Below, piece by piece: positions 24,898 through 33,893 of a stretch of 64,000 nt of DNA. The notes beneath the pieces are model-generated. The model was not told the origin of the DNA. It ran no database searches and saw nothing but the letters and a program-made list of their open reading frames with translations. The stretch comes from Croceibacterium_B sp963811255 (GTDB lineage Bacteria; Pseudomonadota; Alphaproteobacteria; Sphingomonadales; Sphingomonadaceae), in assembly GCA_963811255.1 (NCBI GenBank), contig CAWEQI010000003.1:1488001-1552000 (forward strand), read 5' to 3'. Each line of letters begins with the position of its first letter. The stretch's first letter is position 1. The position numbers and the translations under genes were made by a program.

Positions 24898-25850
24898 GGC
24901 GCTGGCGCCGCCGGCTGCCCGGCCGGGCTCGGCTGGTCGACCGGCTTGCCCTCGGCGTTGCGCAGGTCATGCGGATCGAGGATCGCCGTGGTCTCGAGCA
25001 GGTCGAGCGCCTGGCGAGCCCGATCGTAGCGCTGCGCGTCGGCGATCCACCCCGCCGCCGTCTGCGCGTTGGGCAGGTGCTGGACCTCGGCGATCGCCGG
25101 CGCGACCCGTCCGCTCTCGAGGAACAGCCGCGCGCGGTCGAGCCGTCGCTGCGGCTCAGGCGAAGGCGTCGTGTCGCGGCGGATGACGAACAGGCCGGAC
25201 AGCTCGTGCCCGAGCCACGCTATCGCCCCCTCGTCGGGCGGCGCCTTGACCAGTTGCGGAGCCAACCCGTCGAGCCGCGCCGACAGCTGGTCCAGGGTCA
25301 CCGGACGCTGCGCAAAATCGATCACCGTGCGCACCGCATTGGGGTGCCCGTCGCCGAAGCGCAGCTTCAGCTGGTCGGCGAGATAGCCGAGCGGCTCGCC
25401 GCGTTCGATCGTCCGCCGGGCGGCAAAGGCGACCAGCAGCCCCTCGGTCCGCGCCGCGTTGCCGGAGGCGGCCTGGAGCTGCAGGTCGAGCTTGGACAGG
25501 CGCTGCTCCATCGCCGCAACGCGGCTGTCGAGCCCGCCTTGCTGCTGTACGACTTGTTCGACTTTAGCCACCGCCTGCCGTGCTTGCGCGGCGGTGGCGG
25601 CAGTTGACTTTGCGCTAGCCTCGGACGGAGTGACGACCGGTGCCGGCGCCGGCGCCGGAGGCGTGGTGATTCTGACGGGTTGGCTCCGCTTCACCTGGAC
25701 GAAATCGCCCGGTCCGATACCGCTCCACCAGATCAGGGCGACGAGCGCTGCGCCGAGGAGGAAGGTGCCCGCGGCGATGCCGACGAGCGCTCCCATTTGC
25801 CGGATGCGGCGGGTCTGCGCCCGCGCAATGCTGCCGTAATCCTCGTGCAT
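24894..25850 (-). CDS. mitofilin-like inner-membrane protein next to heme genes
   Basis: This 318-residue protein has one membrane helix (about 20-44), a Pro-rich spacer (about 55-75), a coiled-coil (about 95-130, KVEQVVQQQGG to KLDLQLQAA) and a helical C-terminal domain. This is the layout of alphaproteobacterial mitofilin/Mic60-like proteins, which often sit directly after hemCD and are proposed to shape membranes in bacteria that form intracytoplasmic membranes. The ATG at 25850 has AAGGA five bases upstream; the open frame to 25874 is not needed. Confidence 0.72.
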   Translation of the reverse strand: MHEDYGSIARAQTRRIRQMGALVGIAAGTFLLGAALVALIWWSGIGPGDFVQVKRSQPVRITTPPAPAPAPVVTPSEASAKSTAATAAQARQAVAKVEQVVQQQGGLDSRVAAMEQRLSKLDLQLQAASGNAARTEGLLVAFAARRTIERGEPLGYLADQLKLRFGDGHPNAVRTVIDFAQRPVTLDQLSARLDGLAPQLVKAPPDEGAIAWLGHELSGLFVIRRDTTPSPEPQRRLDRARLFLESGRVAPAIAEVQHLPNAQTAAGWIADAQRYDRARQALDLLETTAILDPHDLRNAEGKPVDQPSPAGQPAAPAP

Positions 25851-25894
25851 CAACGTCCTTGTGCGGCCCAGCATCGCCTTGGTGGCGCTTCGTC

Positions 25895-26578
25895 TTATCG
25901 CGAAGGCGGTTCATGGCACATGTCGCGAGCGAGTGCCAGTAGCGCGGCTTCGTTCGGTTCACTCGCGAACCGCACCTCCGCCCAACCCACGCCCGCCGCT
26001 TCGGCGATGCGCTGCGAAAGTGCCGCAAGCCGGATTGCGCGGCGCTGAACGGCCAGGCGTTCGCATTCGGCGGCGAAATGCCGCGCCGCGGCGGCGGAAT
26101 GAAGCAGCACCAGCGCGCCCCCACCCAGCCGTTCGGCGACCTCGGAAGGCAGCGGCAAGGGGAGGGATTCGTAGGCGAGCACGGTCTCGAGCGTGATGCC
26201 GGGTGGTGGACTTACGGACATCCTCTTACGGCCCGCGAACCGCAGCAGCCGCAGCGTCTCTCCGGCCAATCCGTCGAGTAAAGCCTGCAAACCGCCGCGG
26301 CCGGTTCGGGCGACGGTAAAGCCGCGCTCCCGCGCCGCGGCGGCGGTCGCTTCCCCGACGGCGTATACCGGCTTTTCGACAAGCTTATCCACAAACTGTC
26401 CACCAAATCCGAGCGCATTGGCGCTGCCGAGCAGAAGCCCATCGAATGGGCCCGCCGGCAGCGACCATTCGAGCGGGCGAATCTCCGACAACGGACAGCT
26501 CTCGATTGGCAGCCCCATCGCCCTTCCGGCGGCCACGGTCGCGCGGCTCCCCGGCTGCGGACGAATCGTCAGGATCAT
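25895..26578 (-). CDS. hemD: uroporphyrinogen-III synthase
   Basis: This 227-residue protein follows hemC with an ATGA overlap. The sequence is divergent, as is usual for HemD, but the two-domain alternation, DGLLLGSANALG and the Ser-rich LVLLHSAAAARHFA segment fit the family. It closes hydroxymethylbilane to uroporphyrinogen III with inversion of ring D, for heme and other tetrapyrroles. The context is decisive for the call. Confidence 0.88.
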   Translation of the reverse strand: MILTIRPQPGSRATVAAGRAMGLPIESCPLSEIRPLEWSLPAGPFDGLLLGSANALGFGGQFVDKLVEKPVYAVGEATAAAARERGFTVARTGRGGLQALLDGLAGETLRLLRFAGRKRMSVSPPPGITLETVLAYESLPLPLPSEVAERLGGGALVLLHSAAAARHFAAECERLAVQRRAIRLAALSQRIAEAAGVGWAEVRFASEPNEAALLALARDMCHEPPSR

Positions 26579-27504
26579 GCCTGCCCGGCGAAATGGGCCA
26601 TGAGCCCCGGCGATGCACGCCGCAGCAGGTCGGCGGCGAGGCCCGCCGGGCCGTCCTCGTCGCCGACCGCAAAGTTGGCTTCGCCGGCGACCTTCTCGGC
26701 ACCGTCAGGCGTATAGATCGCCGCCCGCATCGCCAGCCGCTCGCCGCTGAGTTCGCACAGCATGGCGACCGGGCTGTGGCAGCTGCCGCCGAGCGCAGCA
26801 AGCAGCGCGCGCTCGGCCATCACTTCGGCGCGGCTCGGCGCATCCTCGATCGCCGCCAGCCACTCGCGCGCGCGCCGGTCGTCCGTCCGGCACTCGATCC
26901 CGATCGCGCCTTGCGCCGGCGCCGGAAGCCATTCGGAGGCATCCAGCGAATGGCCGACGGCTTCTTCACCGAGCCGTGCCAGGCCCGCCGCGGCGAGAAA
27001 GGTGGCCTGGGCCTCCCCCGCCTCCAGCTTCGCCAGGCGAGTTGCGACGTTGCCGCGAAAGGAAACCACCGTGCAATCGGGCCGCGCATGCAGCAACTGC
27101 GCCGCCCGCCGCGGGGCGCTGGTGCCGACAATCGCCCCTCGCGGTAGCGCCTGAATCGAGGCGGCGCCGATCAGCACGTCGCGCTTATCGGCGCGCGGCA
27201 GGACGGCGGCGATGGTCAGCTCCGGCGGGCGGATCGTCTCGACATCCTTCAGCGAATGCACCGCGGCGTCGATTCGTCCCTCGGCGAGCCACAGGTCGAG
27301 CTCGCGCGTCCACAGCGCCTTGCCGCCGATCTCGGCCAGCGGCCGGTCCTGGATCTTGTCGCCACCAGCCTCGACCGGCACCAGCTCGACCGCGCCCGCG
27401 CTCCACCCGTGCGCCGCGCACAGCCGCGCCCGCGCCTCCTCGGCCTGCGCCATCGCCAGCGGGGATCGGCGCGTACCCAGCCTCATCTTCGGGGTGTCGT
27501 TCAT
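26575..27504 (-). CDS. hemC: hydroxymethylbilane synthase (porphobilinogen deaminase)
   Basis: This 309-residue enzyme joins four porphobilinogens into hydroxymethylbilane. LGTRRSPLAMAQA near the start, the DAAVHSLKDVE block, the ARPDCTVVSFRGNVATRL segment and the dipyrromethane cofactor Cys in LGGSCHSPVA (near residue 240) are all present. Its stop overlaps the hemD start. tsaD is divergent with a 47-base gap, so promoters of both heme and tsaD operons lie there. Confidence 0.96.
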   Translation of the reverse strand: MNDTPKMRLGTRRSPLAMAQAEEARARLCAAHGWSAGAVELVPVEAGGDKIQDRPLAEIGGKALWTRELDLWLAEGRIDAAVHSLKDVETIRPPELTIAAVLPRADKRDVLIGAASIQALPRGAIVGTSAPRRAAQLLHARPDCTVVSFRGNVATRLAKLEAGEAQATFLAAAGLARLGEEAVGHSLDASEWLPAPAQGAIGIECRTDDRRAREWLAAIEDAPSRAEVMAERALLAALGGSCHSPVAMLCELSGERLAMRAAIYTPDGAEKVAGEANFAVGDEDGPAGLAADLLRRASPGLMAHFAGQA

Positions 27505-27551
27505 CGGCGGTTGCTTGCCCTAGCGCTCAATCTGCGTCAGGGAAACCAGGG

Positions 27552-28598
27552 ATGTGGGAAGGCGAAACCGTCGTGCTCGGGATCGAGAGCAGCTGCGACG
27601 AGACCGCGGCGGCGCTCGTCACCGGCGACCGGCGGATTCTCGCCCAGCGGATTGCCTCACAGGAAGCCGCCCACGCGCCTTATGGCGGCGTGGTGCCGGA
27701 GATTGCCGCGCGTGCCCACGCCGAAAAGCTCGCGCCGCTGATCGAGGCCGTGCTGACCGACGCGGGAATAGCTTTGGCCGATTGCGACGCGATCGCCGCG
27801 ACCGCCGGTCCGGGCTTGATCGGCGGGGTGATGGTCGGCCTGGTCACCGCCAAGGCGCTGGCGATGGCCGGCGATAAGCCGCTGATCGCGATCAATCACC
27901 TCGAAGGCCACGCGCTGAGCCCGAGGCTGCCCGAGCCCGACCTCGCCTTTCCTTATGCCCTGCTGCTGGTTTCCGGCGGGCACTGCCAGATCCTTCGCGT
28001 CGAAGGCGTCGGCCGCTATACGCGCCTGGCCACGACGATCGACGACGCGCTCGGCGAAGCGTTCGACAAGACCGCCAAGATCTTGGGACTAGGCTATCCG
28101 GGCGGCCCAGCGCTTGAGAAGCTGGCGCTTCAAGGCGACGCGGGCGCGGTCCCGCTGCCCCGCCCGCTCGTCGGCAGCGGCGAACCGCACTTCTCGTTCG
28201 CCGGGCTCAAGAGCGCCGTTCTGCGCGCCGCGGAGAGCGGCGAGTACGAGCGGCCCGACATTGCCGCGAGCTTCCAGCAGGCGGCGATCGATTGCCTTGG
28301 CGACCGCCTGGCTCTGGCGCTCGAGCGGATGGATGACGTGTCGGCGCTGGTCGTCGCCGGCGGAGTCGCGGCCAACCGCCGGATCCGCGGGGCGCTCGAA
28401 TACCTCGCAGGCAGCCGCGGCTTGCGCTTCGTCGCCCCTCCACCGGAGATGTGCACCGATAATGCGGCGATGATCGCCTGGGCGGGGGTCGAGCGCCTGC
28501 GACAGGGCGCCGCCGATCCGCTCGACATCGCCGCCCGGCCACGCTGGCCTCTCGACCCGGACGCCGAGCCGGTCCGCGGTGCGGGATACAAGGCATGA
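27552..28598 (+). CDS. tsaD: tRNA N6-adenosine threonylcarbamoyltransferase
   Basis: This 348-residue protein forms t6A37 in ANN-decoding tRNAs. It has LGIESSCDETAAAL at the start and metal-binding His residues in EIAARAHAEKL and INHLEGHAL. SGGHCQILRV and the PPPEMCTDNAAMIAWAG end block complete the family pattern. The stop overlaps the gpsA start as ATGA. Start ATG 27552 is preceded only by a weak Shine-Dalgarno sequence. Confidence 0.95.
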   Translation: MWEGETVVLGIESSCDETAAALVTGDRRILAQRIASQEAAHAPYGGVVPEIAARAHAEKLAPLIEAVLTDAGIALADCDAIAATAGPGLIGGVMVGLVTAKALAMAGDKPLIAINHLEGHALSPRLPEPDLAFPYALLLVSGGHCQILRVEGVGRYTRLATTIDDALGEAFDKTAKILGLGYPGGPALEKLALQGDAGAVPLPRPLVGSGEPHFSFAGLKSAVLRAAESGEYERPDIAASFQQAAIDCLGDRLALALERMDDVSALVVAGGVAANRRIRGALEYLAGSRGLRFVAPPPEMCTDNAAMIAWAGVERLRQGAADPLDIAARPRWPLDPDAEPVRGAGYKA

Positions 28599-29587
28599 GC
28601 GCTGCCATCGGCGTCCTCGGCGCGGGCGCCTGGGGCACCGCCCTGGCGCAACTGCTCGCGTCCGACGGGCGCGAGGTCATGCTGTGGGCGCGCGAGCCGG
28701 AGTTGGTCGAGGAAATCAACTCGGCGCACACGAACTCGCTGTTCCTGCCGTCGGCCCGCCTGGCCGCGAGCGTGCGCGCGACCGGCGACGCCGCCACCCT
28801 GACCGCCTGCGAGATGCTGTTCCTCGTCACCCCGGCGCAGCATCTCGCGGCCGTGCTGGCGGGCCTGCGCGCGTTCCCGCGCGATTTGGTGGTCTGCGCC
28901 AAGGGTATCGAGGCGGGCAGCGGGCGGGTGATGAGCCAGGTCGCGCGCGACGCCGCTCCCAGCAGCGAGATCGCCGTGCTCTCCGGCCCGACCTTCGCCC
29001 ACGAAGTCGCCGCCGGTCTGCCGACGGCGGTGACGCTGGCGTGCGGCGGCGGCGAGCCGCAGTGGCAGCGGCTTTCAGCGGTGATCGCCCGGCCCCACTT
29101 CCGACCCTATTATTCCGAGGACCTGGTCGGCGCCGAGATCGGCGGGGCGGTCAAGAACGTTCTGGCGATCGCCTGCGGCGTGGTCGAGGGGCTCGGGCTG
29201 GGCCAGAACGCGCGGGCGGCGCTGATCGCCCGCGGATATGCCGAAATGATGCGTTTCGGCGAAGCGCTCGGCGCGGATCGCGACACGCTCGCCGGCCTGT
29301 GCGGCCTCGGCGACCTGGTGCTGACCTGCACCTCGACCGCCAGCCGCAACTTCTCGCTCGGCAAGGCGCTCGGCGAAGGCTTGGCGGCCGGGGAGCTGAT
29401 GAAGGATCGTCGAACGGTAGCCGAGGGCGCCTTCACCGCACCCGTGCTGGTCGAACTGGCCGCGCGCAACGGCGTGGCGATGCCGATCACCGCGGCAGTC
29501 TATCGCCTGCTGCGGGGCAAGGGGCCGCACGAAGTGGTGGCCGACCTGCTGGCCCGTCCGTTGACGGCGGAGGGACCGCCGGCTTGA
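28595..29587 (+). CDS. gpsA: NAD(P)-dependent glycerol-3-phosphate dehydrogenase
   Basis: This 330-residue enzyme makes sn-glycerol-3-phosphate for phospholipid head groups. The dinucleotide motif GAGAWGTALAQ lies at the N-terminus. VLSGPTFAHEVA, GGAVKNVLAIACGVVEGLGLGQN (with the catalytic Lys) and GLCGLGDLVLTC follow. The tsaD-gpsA order is common in alphaproteobacteria. Its stop shares bases with the next gene's TTG start (TTGA). Confidence 0.95.
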   Translation: MSAAIGVLGAGAWGTALAQLLASDGREVMLWAREPELVEEINSAHTNSLFLPSARLAASVRATGDAATLTACEMLFLVTPAQHLAAVLAGLRAFPRDLVVCAKGIEAGSGRVMSQVARDAAPSSEIAVLSGPTFAHEVAAGLPTAVTLACGGGEPQWQRLSAVIARPHFRPYYSEDLVGAEIGGAVKNVLAIACGVVEGLGLGQNARAALIARGYAEMMRFGEALGADRDTLAGLCGLGDLVLTCTSTASRNFSLGKALGEGLAAGELMKDRRTVAEGAFTAPVLVELAARNGVAMPITAAVYRLLRGKGPHEVVADLLARPLTAEGPPA

Positions 29588-31104
29588 GCGAACTCCCTCC
29601 CGACAAGGCGGCGCCGCCGATCCCCGGCGGCGATATCGCCGCCCTTGCCAAGGGCGGCCGAACCAATTTCCTCGGCTTCTTGGTGCGCCTGGTTGCGCGG
29701 CTGCCGTTCATATTGATCGGCGGCCGGCTTTACGGCGCCAGCGCGGTCGGGCGTTTTGCCTCGGCGCTGGTCATCGTCGAGCTGACAGCAATGATCTGCA
29801 CGCTTGGCGAGAAGCGCGGCTTGGCCCAGCGGCTGTCGGATGCCGACGAAGAAGGCGAGCCGTCGCATATCGTCTGCGACGGACTGTTGACGGCGTTGCT
29901 CGCGTCGAGCGCGGTCGCCGTCTTGCTGTGGTTCGTCCCCGCGCCGATGTTTCCCAGCGGAGTGTACAACACGACCGATCAGTTGCTCGTGCTGGCGATC
30001 CCGGCGCTGGCGATGACGGAAATTCTGCTGGCCGCGCAGGCCTATCGCTACGATGTGGGCGCGACAGTCCGCGCCCGGTCTATCGTCGAGCCGTTTACGA
30101 TCTCGCTCGGTGCCGGGGTCTTCTACTTCATATCGCGCGGAAGCGGGCTGCAACTCGCGTACCTGGTCGCGATGTTCGCCACTCTGGCAACTGCCGCGTG
30201 GCCATTTCTTCGCAGCTATGGCTTGCCTCGCGGGTGGCACCCGCATCCCGGGCGCATGGCCGCGCTGACCATTCGCGGAGCACCGCTGGCCGCGGCCGAC
30301 GCGATCGAATGGGGCACCCGGCGGCTCGACATCTTCATCCTCGGCCTGTTCGCCACACCGACGGCTGTCGGCGTCTATTACATGGCGCAACAGATCGCGA
30401 GCCTGCCGCAGAAGCTCAAGTCGAGCTTCGACCCGATCCTCGGGCCGGTGATCACCCGCGCGCTGAAGGACAAGGACTACGATGCGATTGCGCGGCAGGT
30501 GTGCCAGGTCGGTTTCTGGATCACAGCGATGCAGGCCGGAATCGCCCTCGCCCTCGGCATTCCCGGCAAGGCGATCATGGGGCTGCTCGGGCCGCGTTTC
30601 GTCGGCGGCACGGGCGCGCTCGCATTCCTCCTCGCCGCCGAGGTCGTGGCGGCAATGGCGGTGGTGTCGGAGGCGGCGCTGATCTACGTCGCGCGATTCC
30701 GCAACCTGATGATCTCCATCGGTACCATCTGCCTGCAGGCGTTGCTGACTGTTGGAGCGATGCTGCTGGTCGATCGCTATCACTTGCCCGAGCTCTATCG
30801 TTCCGCCGGGGCCGCGATCGCGCTTTCGCTGGCGCTGGGCGCCGCTTCGCTCACCAAGGCGCTGACGCTGGGGCGGATCCTCGGCCGTTCGATCAACAAC
30901 TGGCGCTGGGCGTTGGTCTGGGCCGCCGCGGTTGCGGTGGCTGTCGGGGAGGCGGCGCTTTTGCTCCCCGAATGGGCCGAGTTGATCTTCGGCTGCCCGG
31001 CAATCCTCGCGGCTTACGGCTGGGTGATCTGGCGGCGCGGCTTCGGTCCCGACGACCGCGTGCTGTTTCGCCGCAACGCCGAGGCGGTAGTGAGCGATGT
31101 CTGA
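29584..31104 (+). CDS. MATE/Wzx-like polysaccharide flippase
   Basis: This 506-residue protein has 12 to 14 hydrophobic helices and belongs to the MOP superfamily of oligosaccharide-lipid flippases (segments GGRLYGASAVGRFASAL and GVYYMAQQIASLPQ). The start is TTG at 29584, overlapping the gpsA stop, and the first residues follow the family pattern of a short polar N-terminus. It probably moves lipid-linked sugar repeats across the inner membrane. No glycosyltransferases are adjacent, so its substrate pathway must be encoded elsewhere. Confidence 0.8.
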   Translation: MSELPPDKAAPPIPGGDIAALAKGGRTNFLGFLVRLVARLPFILIGGRLYGASAVGRFASALVIVELTAMICTLGEKRGLAQRLSDADEEGEPSHIVCDGLLTALLASSAVAVLLWFVPAPMFPSGVYNTTDQLLVLAIPALAMTEILLAAQAYRYDVGATVRARSIVEPFTISLGAGVFYFISRGSGLQLAYLVAMFATLATAAWPFLRSYGLPRGWHPHPGRMAALTIRGAPLAAADAIEWGTRRLDIFILGLFATPTAVGVYYMAQQIASLPQKLKSSFDPILGPVITRALKDKDYDAIARQVCQVGFWITAMQAGIALALGIPGKAIMGLLGPRFVGGTGALAFLLAAEVVAAMAVVSEAALIYVARFRNLMISIGTICLQALLTVGAMLLVDRYHLPELYRSAGAAIALSLALGAASLTKALTLGRILGRSINNWRWALVWAAAVAVAVGEAALLLPEWAELIFGCPAILAAYGWVIWRRGFGPDDRVLFRRNAEAVVSDV

Positions 31105-31122
31105 TGGAAGGAGAATGCTGAC

Positions 31123-31632
31123 GTGACTGCGAACACCTGGATCGTCATCCTGATCGTCGTGGTTCTGGCCGTCCTCGCGGCCTGGTGGATGCTCGCCGCC
31201 ACGCGCAAGACCCGCATCGAACGGAGCGAAGCGCCACGGGAGGAGCAACTCGCGCGGCGCAACCAGGCGCTGATCGACGCCGGACGTCCCAGCGCCGAAG
31301 TCGATGTGCCGCCGGCGACACCCGAAACCCTCGCCGGCGCCGGCGCAGCTGTGGCCGCCGCCGCCGAGCCGGTGCACGAGCATCCCGCCGTGTCCGCCGA
31401 TGACCTCAGGCGAATCAAGGGCATAGGCCCGAAGCTGGAAGACCTGCTGAATTCGCTCGGGGTGACGAGCTATGCCCAGATAGCCGCCTGGGACGATGCC
31501 GAAATCGACCGTATCGACGCCCAGCTCGGCGCCTTCCAGGGCCGTGTCCGACGCGACGACTGGCCGGCCCAGGCGCGCCTTCTCGCCGCTGGCGACAAAG
31601 CCGGATTCGAGCAGCGTTTCGGCAAGCTCTAG
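31123..31632 (+). CDS. membrane-anchored helix-hairpin-helix protein
   Basis: This 169-residue protein has one N-terminal membrane helix (about 6-25), a charged linker and a low-complexity Ala/Pro stretch. A C-terminal HhH-like domain (DDLRRIKGIGPKLEDLLNSL) resembles the 'flap endonuclease-1-like 5' nuclease' or L21-associated HhH domains; no nuclease active site is visible. GTG start at 31123 with GGAAGGAGA upstream. It follows the flippase by 18 bases and probably shares its transcript. DNA or protein binding is inferred only. Confidence 0.75.
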   Translation: MTANTWIVILIVVVLAVLAAWWMLAATRKTRIERSEAPREEQLARRNQALIDAGRPSAEVDVPPATPETLAGAGAAVAAAAEPVHEHPAVSADDLRRIKGIGPKLEDLLNSLGVTSYAQIAAWDDAEIDRIDAQLGAFQGRVRRDDWPAQARLLAAGDKAGFEQRFGKL

Positions 31633-31751
31633 AAGATACCGCAGAGCGGAACGTTCGGAAAAGACGCTTGAATTCCACCGCCTCGCGGGAACCCCATTCC
31701 CTGAATAGCATTTATCAGGTCGTCCCGCAGAACGAAGCAGGCCGCGTAACG

Positions 31752-32144
31752 ATGTCTTTCGTCTCCACTCACAGTCACCGACCGACCGTTTTGGTCGTGG
31801 AGGACGAGTTCATCATTGCCCTGGATTTGTCGGAGACCGTTCGCGACCTCGGCCTGCAGGTCGAAGGGCCTTTCGCCGACCAGGGAAACGCCTTCGTCGC
31901 GATCGATCGCCAATTGCCGGACTGCGCGATTCTCGACGTCAAGACGGCGGACGGCGAGGTCTATCCGCTGGCCGACGCCTTGGCCGAAGCGGGGGTGCCG
32001 TTGATCTTCCATTCGGCCCACCTCACTTCGCGCGACATCGCCGAGCGTTATCCGCATGCTCAGGCGGCCGCCAAGCCGTGTCCGCCCGACCGGCTGATCT
32101 CGATGATCGGCAACGCGATCGAGGAAGCGGCCACCACCCACTGA
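31752..32144 (+). CDS. single-domain response regulator
   Basis: This 130-residue receiver domain has no output domain. VLVVEDEFIIA supplies the acidic pair, CAILDVKTADG the phospho-acceptor Asp, FHSAHL the switch Ser, and AAKPCPP the conserved Lys. It probably acts as a phosphate relay or by direct protein contact. The ATG at 31752 is chosen over the more distal 31668 because the fold begins there. It stands alone between the HhH gene and gcdH. Confidence 0.85.
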   Translation: MSFVSTHSHRPTVLVVEDEFIIALDLSETVRDLGLQVEGPFADQGNAFVAIDRQLPDCAILDVKTADGEVYPLADALAEAGVPLIFHSAHLTSRDIAERYPHAQAAAKPCPPDRLISMIGNAIEEAATTH

Positions 32145-32207
32145 ATTCCTGCCAGATTGGCTTGTCTCTTTGAGGCCGCTAAGGCGGTTTCAAAGGAGAC
32201 TATCCGT

Positions 32208-33383
32208 ATGGTGCCATTCGACTGGGCCGATCCGCTCGACCTTGATGCCCAACTGACCGAGGAAGAGCGGATGATCCGCGATGCCGCGCGGGCCTTCGCG
32301 CAGGGCACTCTGCAACCGCGGGTGATCGGCGATTTCCGCGATGAGGTCGCCGGGTCGGACCTGTTCCCGCTGATGGGCGCCGCCGGGCTGCTCGGCGTGA
32401 CCATCCCCCAACAGTGCGGCGGCGCCGGCGCAGGCTACGTCGCCTATGGCCTGGTCGCTCGCGAGATCGAGCGCGTGGATTCCGGCTATCGCTCGATGGC
32501 CTCGGTGCAGTCGAGCTTAGTGATGTACCCGATCCACGCCTACGGCAGCGACGAGCAGAAGGCCAAGTACCTCCCCGGCCTCGCCCGCGGCGAGCTGATC
32601 GGCTGCTTCGGCCTGACCGAGCCCGACGCCGGATCCGATCCGGGCGCGATGCGCACGGTGGCGAAGAAGGACGGCGACGGGTTCAAGCTCACCGGCAGCA
32701 AGACTTGGATCAGCAACTCCCCGTTCGCCGATGTTTTCGTGGTCTGGGCGAAGAGCGAGGCCCACGGCGGGGCGATCCGCGGCTTCGTGCTCGAAAAAGG
32801 CATGGGGGGTCTCAGCGCGCCAGCAATTGAGGGTAAGCTGTCGCTGCGGGCGAGCACCACCGGCGAGATCGTGATGGACGATGTCGCCGTCCCGGCCGAA
32901 GCGGTATTCCCGGAGATCGAAGGACTGAAAGGTCCGTTCGGATGCCTCAACCGGGCGCGCTATGGCATTTCCTGGGGCGCGATGGGCGCGGCCGAGTTCT
33001 GCCTCGCCGCGGCGCGCAACTACGGCCTCGAACGCAAGCAGTTCGGCAAGTCTCTCGCCGCCAACCAGCTCTACCAGAAAAAGCTCGCCGACATGGCGAG
33101 CGAGATTTCACTCGGCCTGCAGGCCAGCTTGCGCATCGGGCGGCTGCTGGACGAAGACCGCTTCGCGCCCGAGATGATCAGCCTCGTCAAGCGCAACAAC
33201 GTTGGCAAAGCGCTGGATATCGCCCGCGCGGCGCGCGACATGCTCGGTGGCAACGGCATCTCCGAGGAATACCAGGTGATCCGCCACATGCTCAACCTGG
33301 AGACGGTCAACACCTACGAGGGCACCGCCGACATCCACGCGCTGATCCTCGGGCGGGCGATCACCGGAATTGCGGCGTTCTAG
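32208..33383 (+). CDS. gcdH: glutaryl-CoA dehydrogenase
   Basis: This 391-residue flavoprotein of the acyl-CoA dehydrogenase family has FGLTEPDAGSDP and the C-terminal NTYEGTADIHALILGRAITG, where Glu371 is the catalytic base at the position equivalent to Glu370 of human GCDH. It oxidises and decarboxylates glutaryl-CoA to crotonyl-CoA in lysine and aromatic catabolism, passing electrons to ETF. AAAGGAGA before the ATG is a strong ribosome-binding site. Confidence 0.93.
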   Translation: MVPFDWADPLDLDAQLTEEERMIRDAARAFAQGTLQPRVIGDFRDEVAGSDLFPLMGAAGLLGVTIPQQCGGAGAGYVAYGLVAREIERVDSGYRSMASVQSSLVMYPIHAYGSDEQKAKYLPGLARGELIGCFGLTEPDAGSDPGAMRTVAKKDGDGFKLTGSKTWISNSPFADVFVVWAKSEAHGGAIRGFVLEKGMGGLSAPAIEGKLSLRASTTGEIVMDDVAVPAEAVFPEIEGLKGPFGCLNRARYGISWGAMGAAEFCLAAARNYGLERKQFGKSLAANQLYQKKLADMASEISLGLQASLRIGRLLDEDRFAPEMISLVKRNNVGKALDIARAARDMLGGNGISEEYQVIRHMLNLETVNTYEGTADIHALILGRAITGIAAF

Positions 33384-33631
33384 AACTCGAGCGGCTTCAG
33401 CAGGCGGACGTCTTCTCCAAAATCCACCCACCGCACTCGCCGCGCGCCTGGGCGCGCCCGCAGACATACGGAGTTGACGGCATGACCTTGCGGGTCATCA
33501 TCACCTGCGGACGCGGGGAGGCTGCGGCGTCTGTCAAACGGATGCAAAGTTTGCAGCGCAAGGAAGCCGGGCCGCAGCTAAATGAGGTTACCAACAATTA
33601 GCGAACGGCCTGCGCAGGAACCGGAGGTGTC

Positions 33632-33835
33632 ATGACGACGCGACACATAGTCGGTTACCTGCTTCTGATGCTCATGATCGTCGCAGGCGCTGCCGCCGTG
33701 CGGTGGGCGATGTACAACTCCGAACGCAACGTTCGCCGCCGCGAACGCCGCGCGCGGAGGGACCGTTACCGGACTCAACTTGCGCGGCAAACGAGCGCAA
33801 CGGACCAGAATCCCGACGCGGGCGGTGAGATCTAG
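33632..33835 (+). CDS. small membrane-anchored protein of unknown function
   Basis: This 67-residue protein has one N-terminal hydrophobic helix (about 6-27) and a very basic Arg-rich tail. GGAGGTGTC before the ATG is a near-ideal ribosome-binding site, which supports it as a real gene. No known family is recognised. The 248-base gap before it holds a GC-rich hairpin (33447-33465) that may end gcdH, and a 39-codon frame (33482-33601) that I do not call. Confidence 0.6.
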   Translation: MTTRHIVGYLLLMLMIVAGAAAVRWAMYNSERNVRRRERRARRDRYRTQLARQTSATDQNPDAGGEI

Positions 33836-33893
33836 AGCCTGGCGCGGCTTGACAGCTCCACCGCCGGCTCACGAAATCGCTCGACAGATCCCG

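Noticed and set aside
33482..33601. A 39-codon frame (ATG at 33482) in the gap after gcdH.
   Set aside because: It has no Shine-Dalgarno sequence and no recognisable homology, and the gap also contains a GC-rich hairpin; I do not call it.
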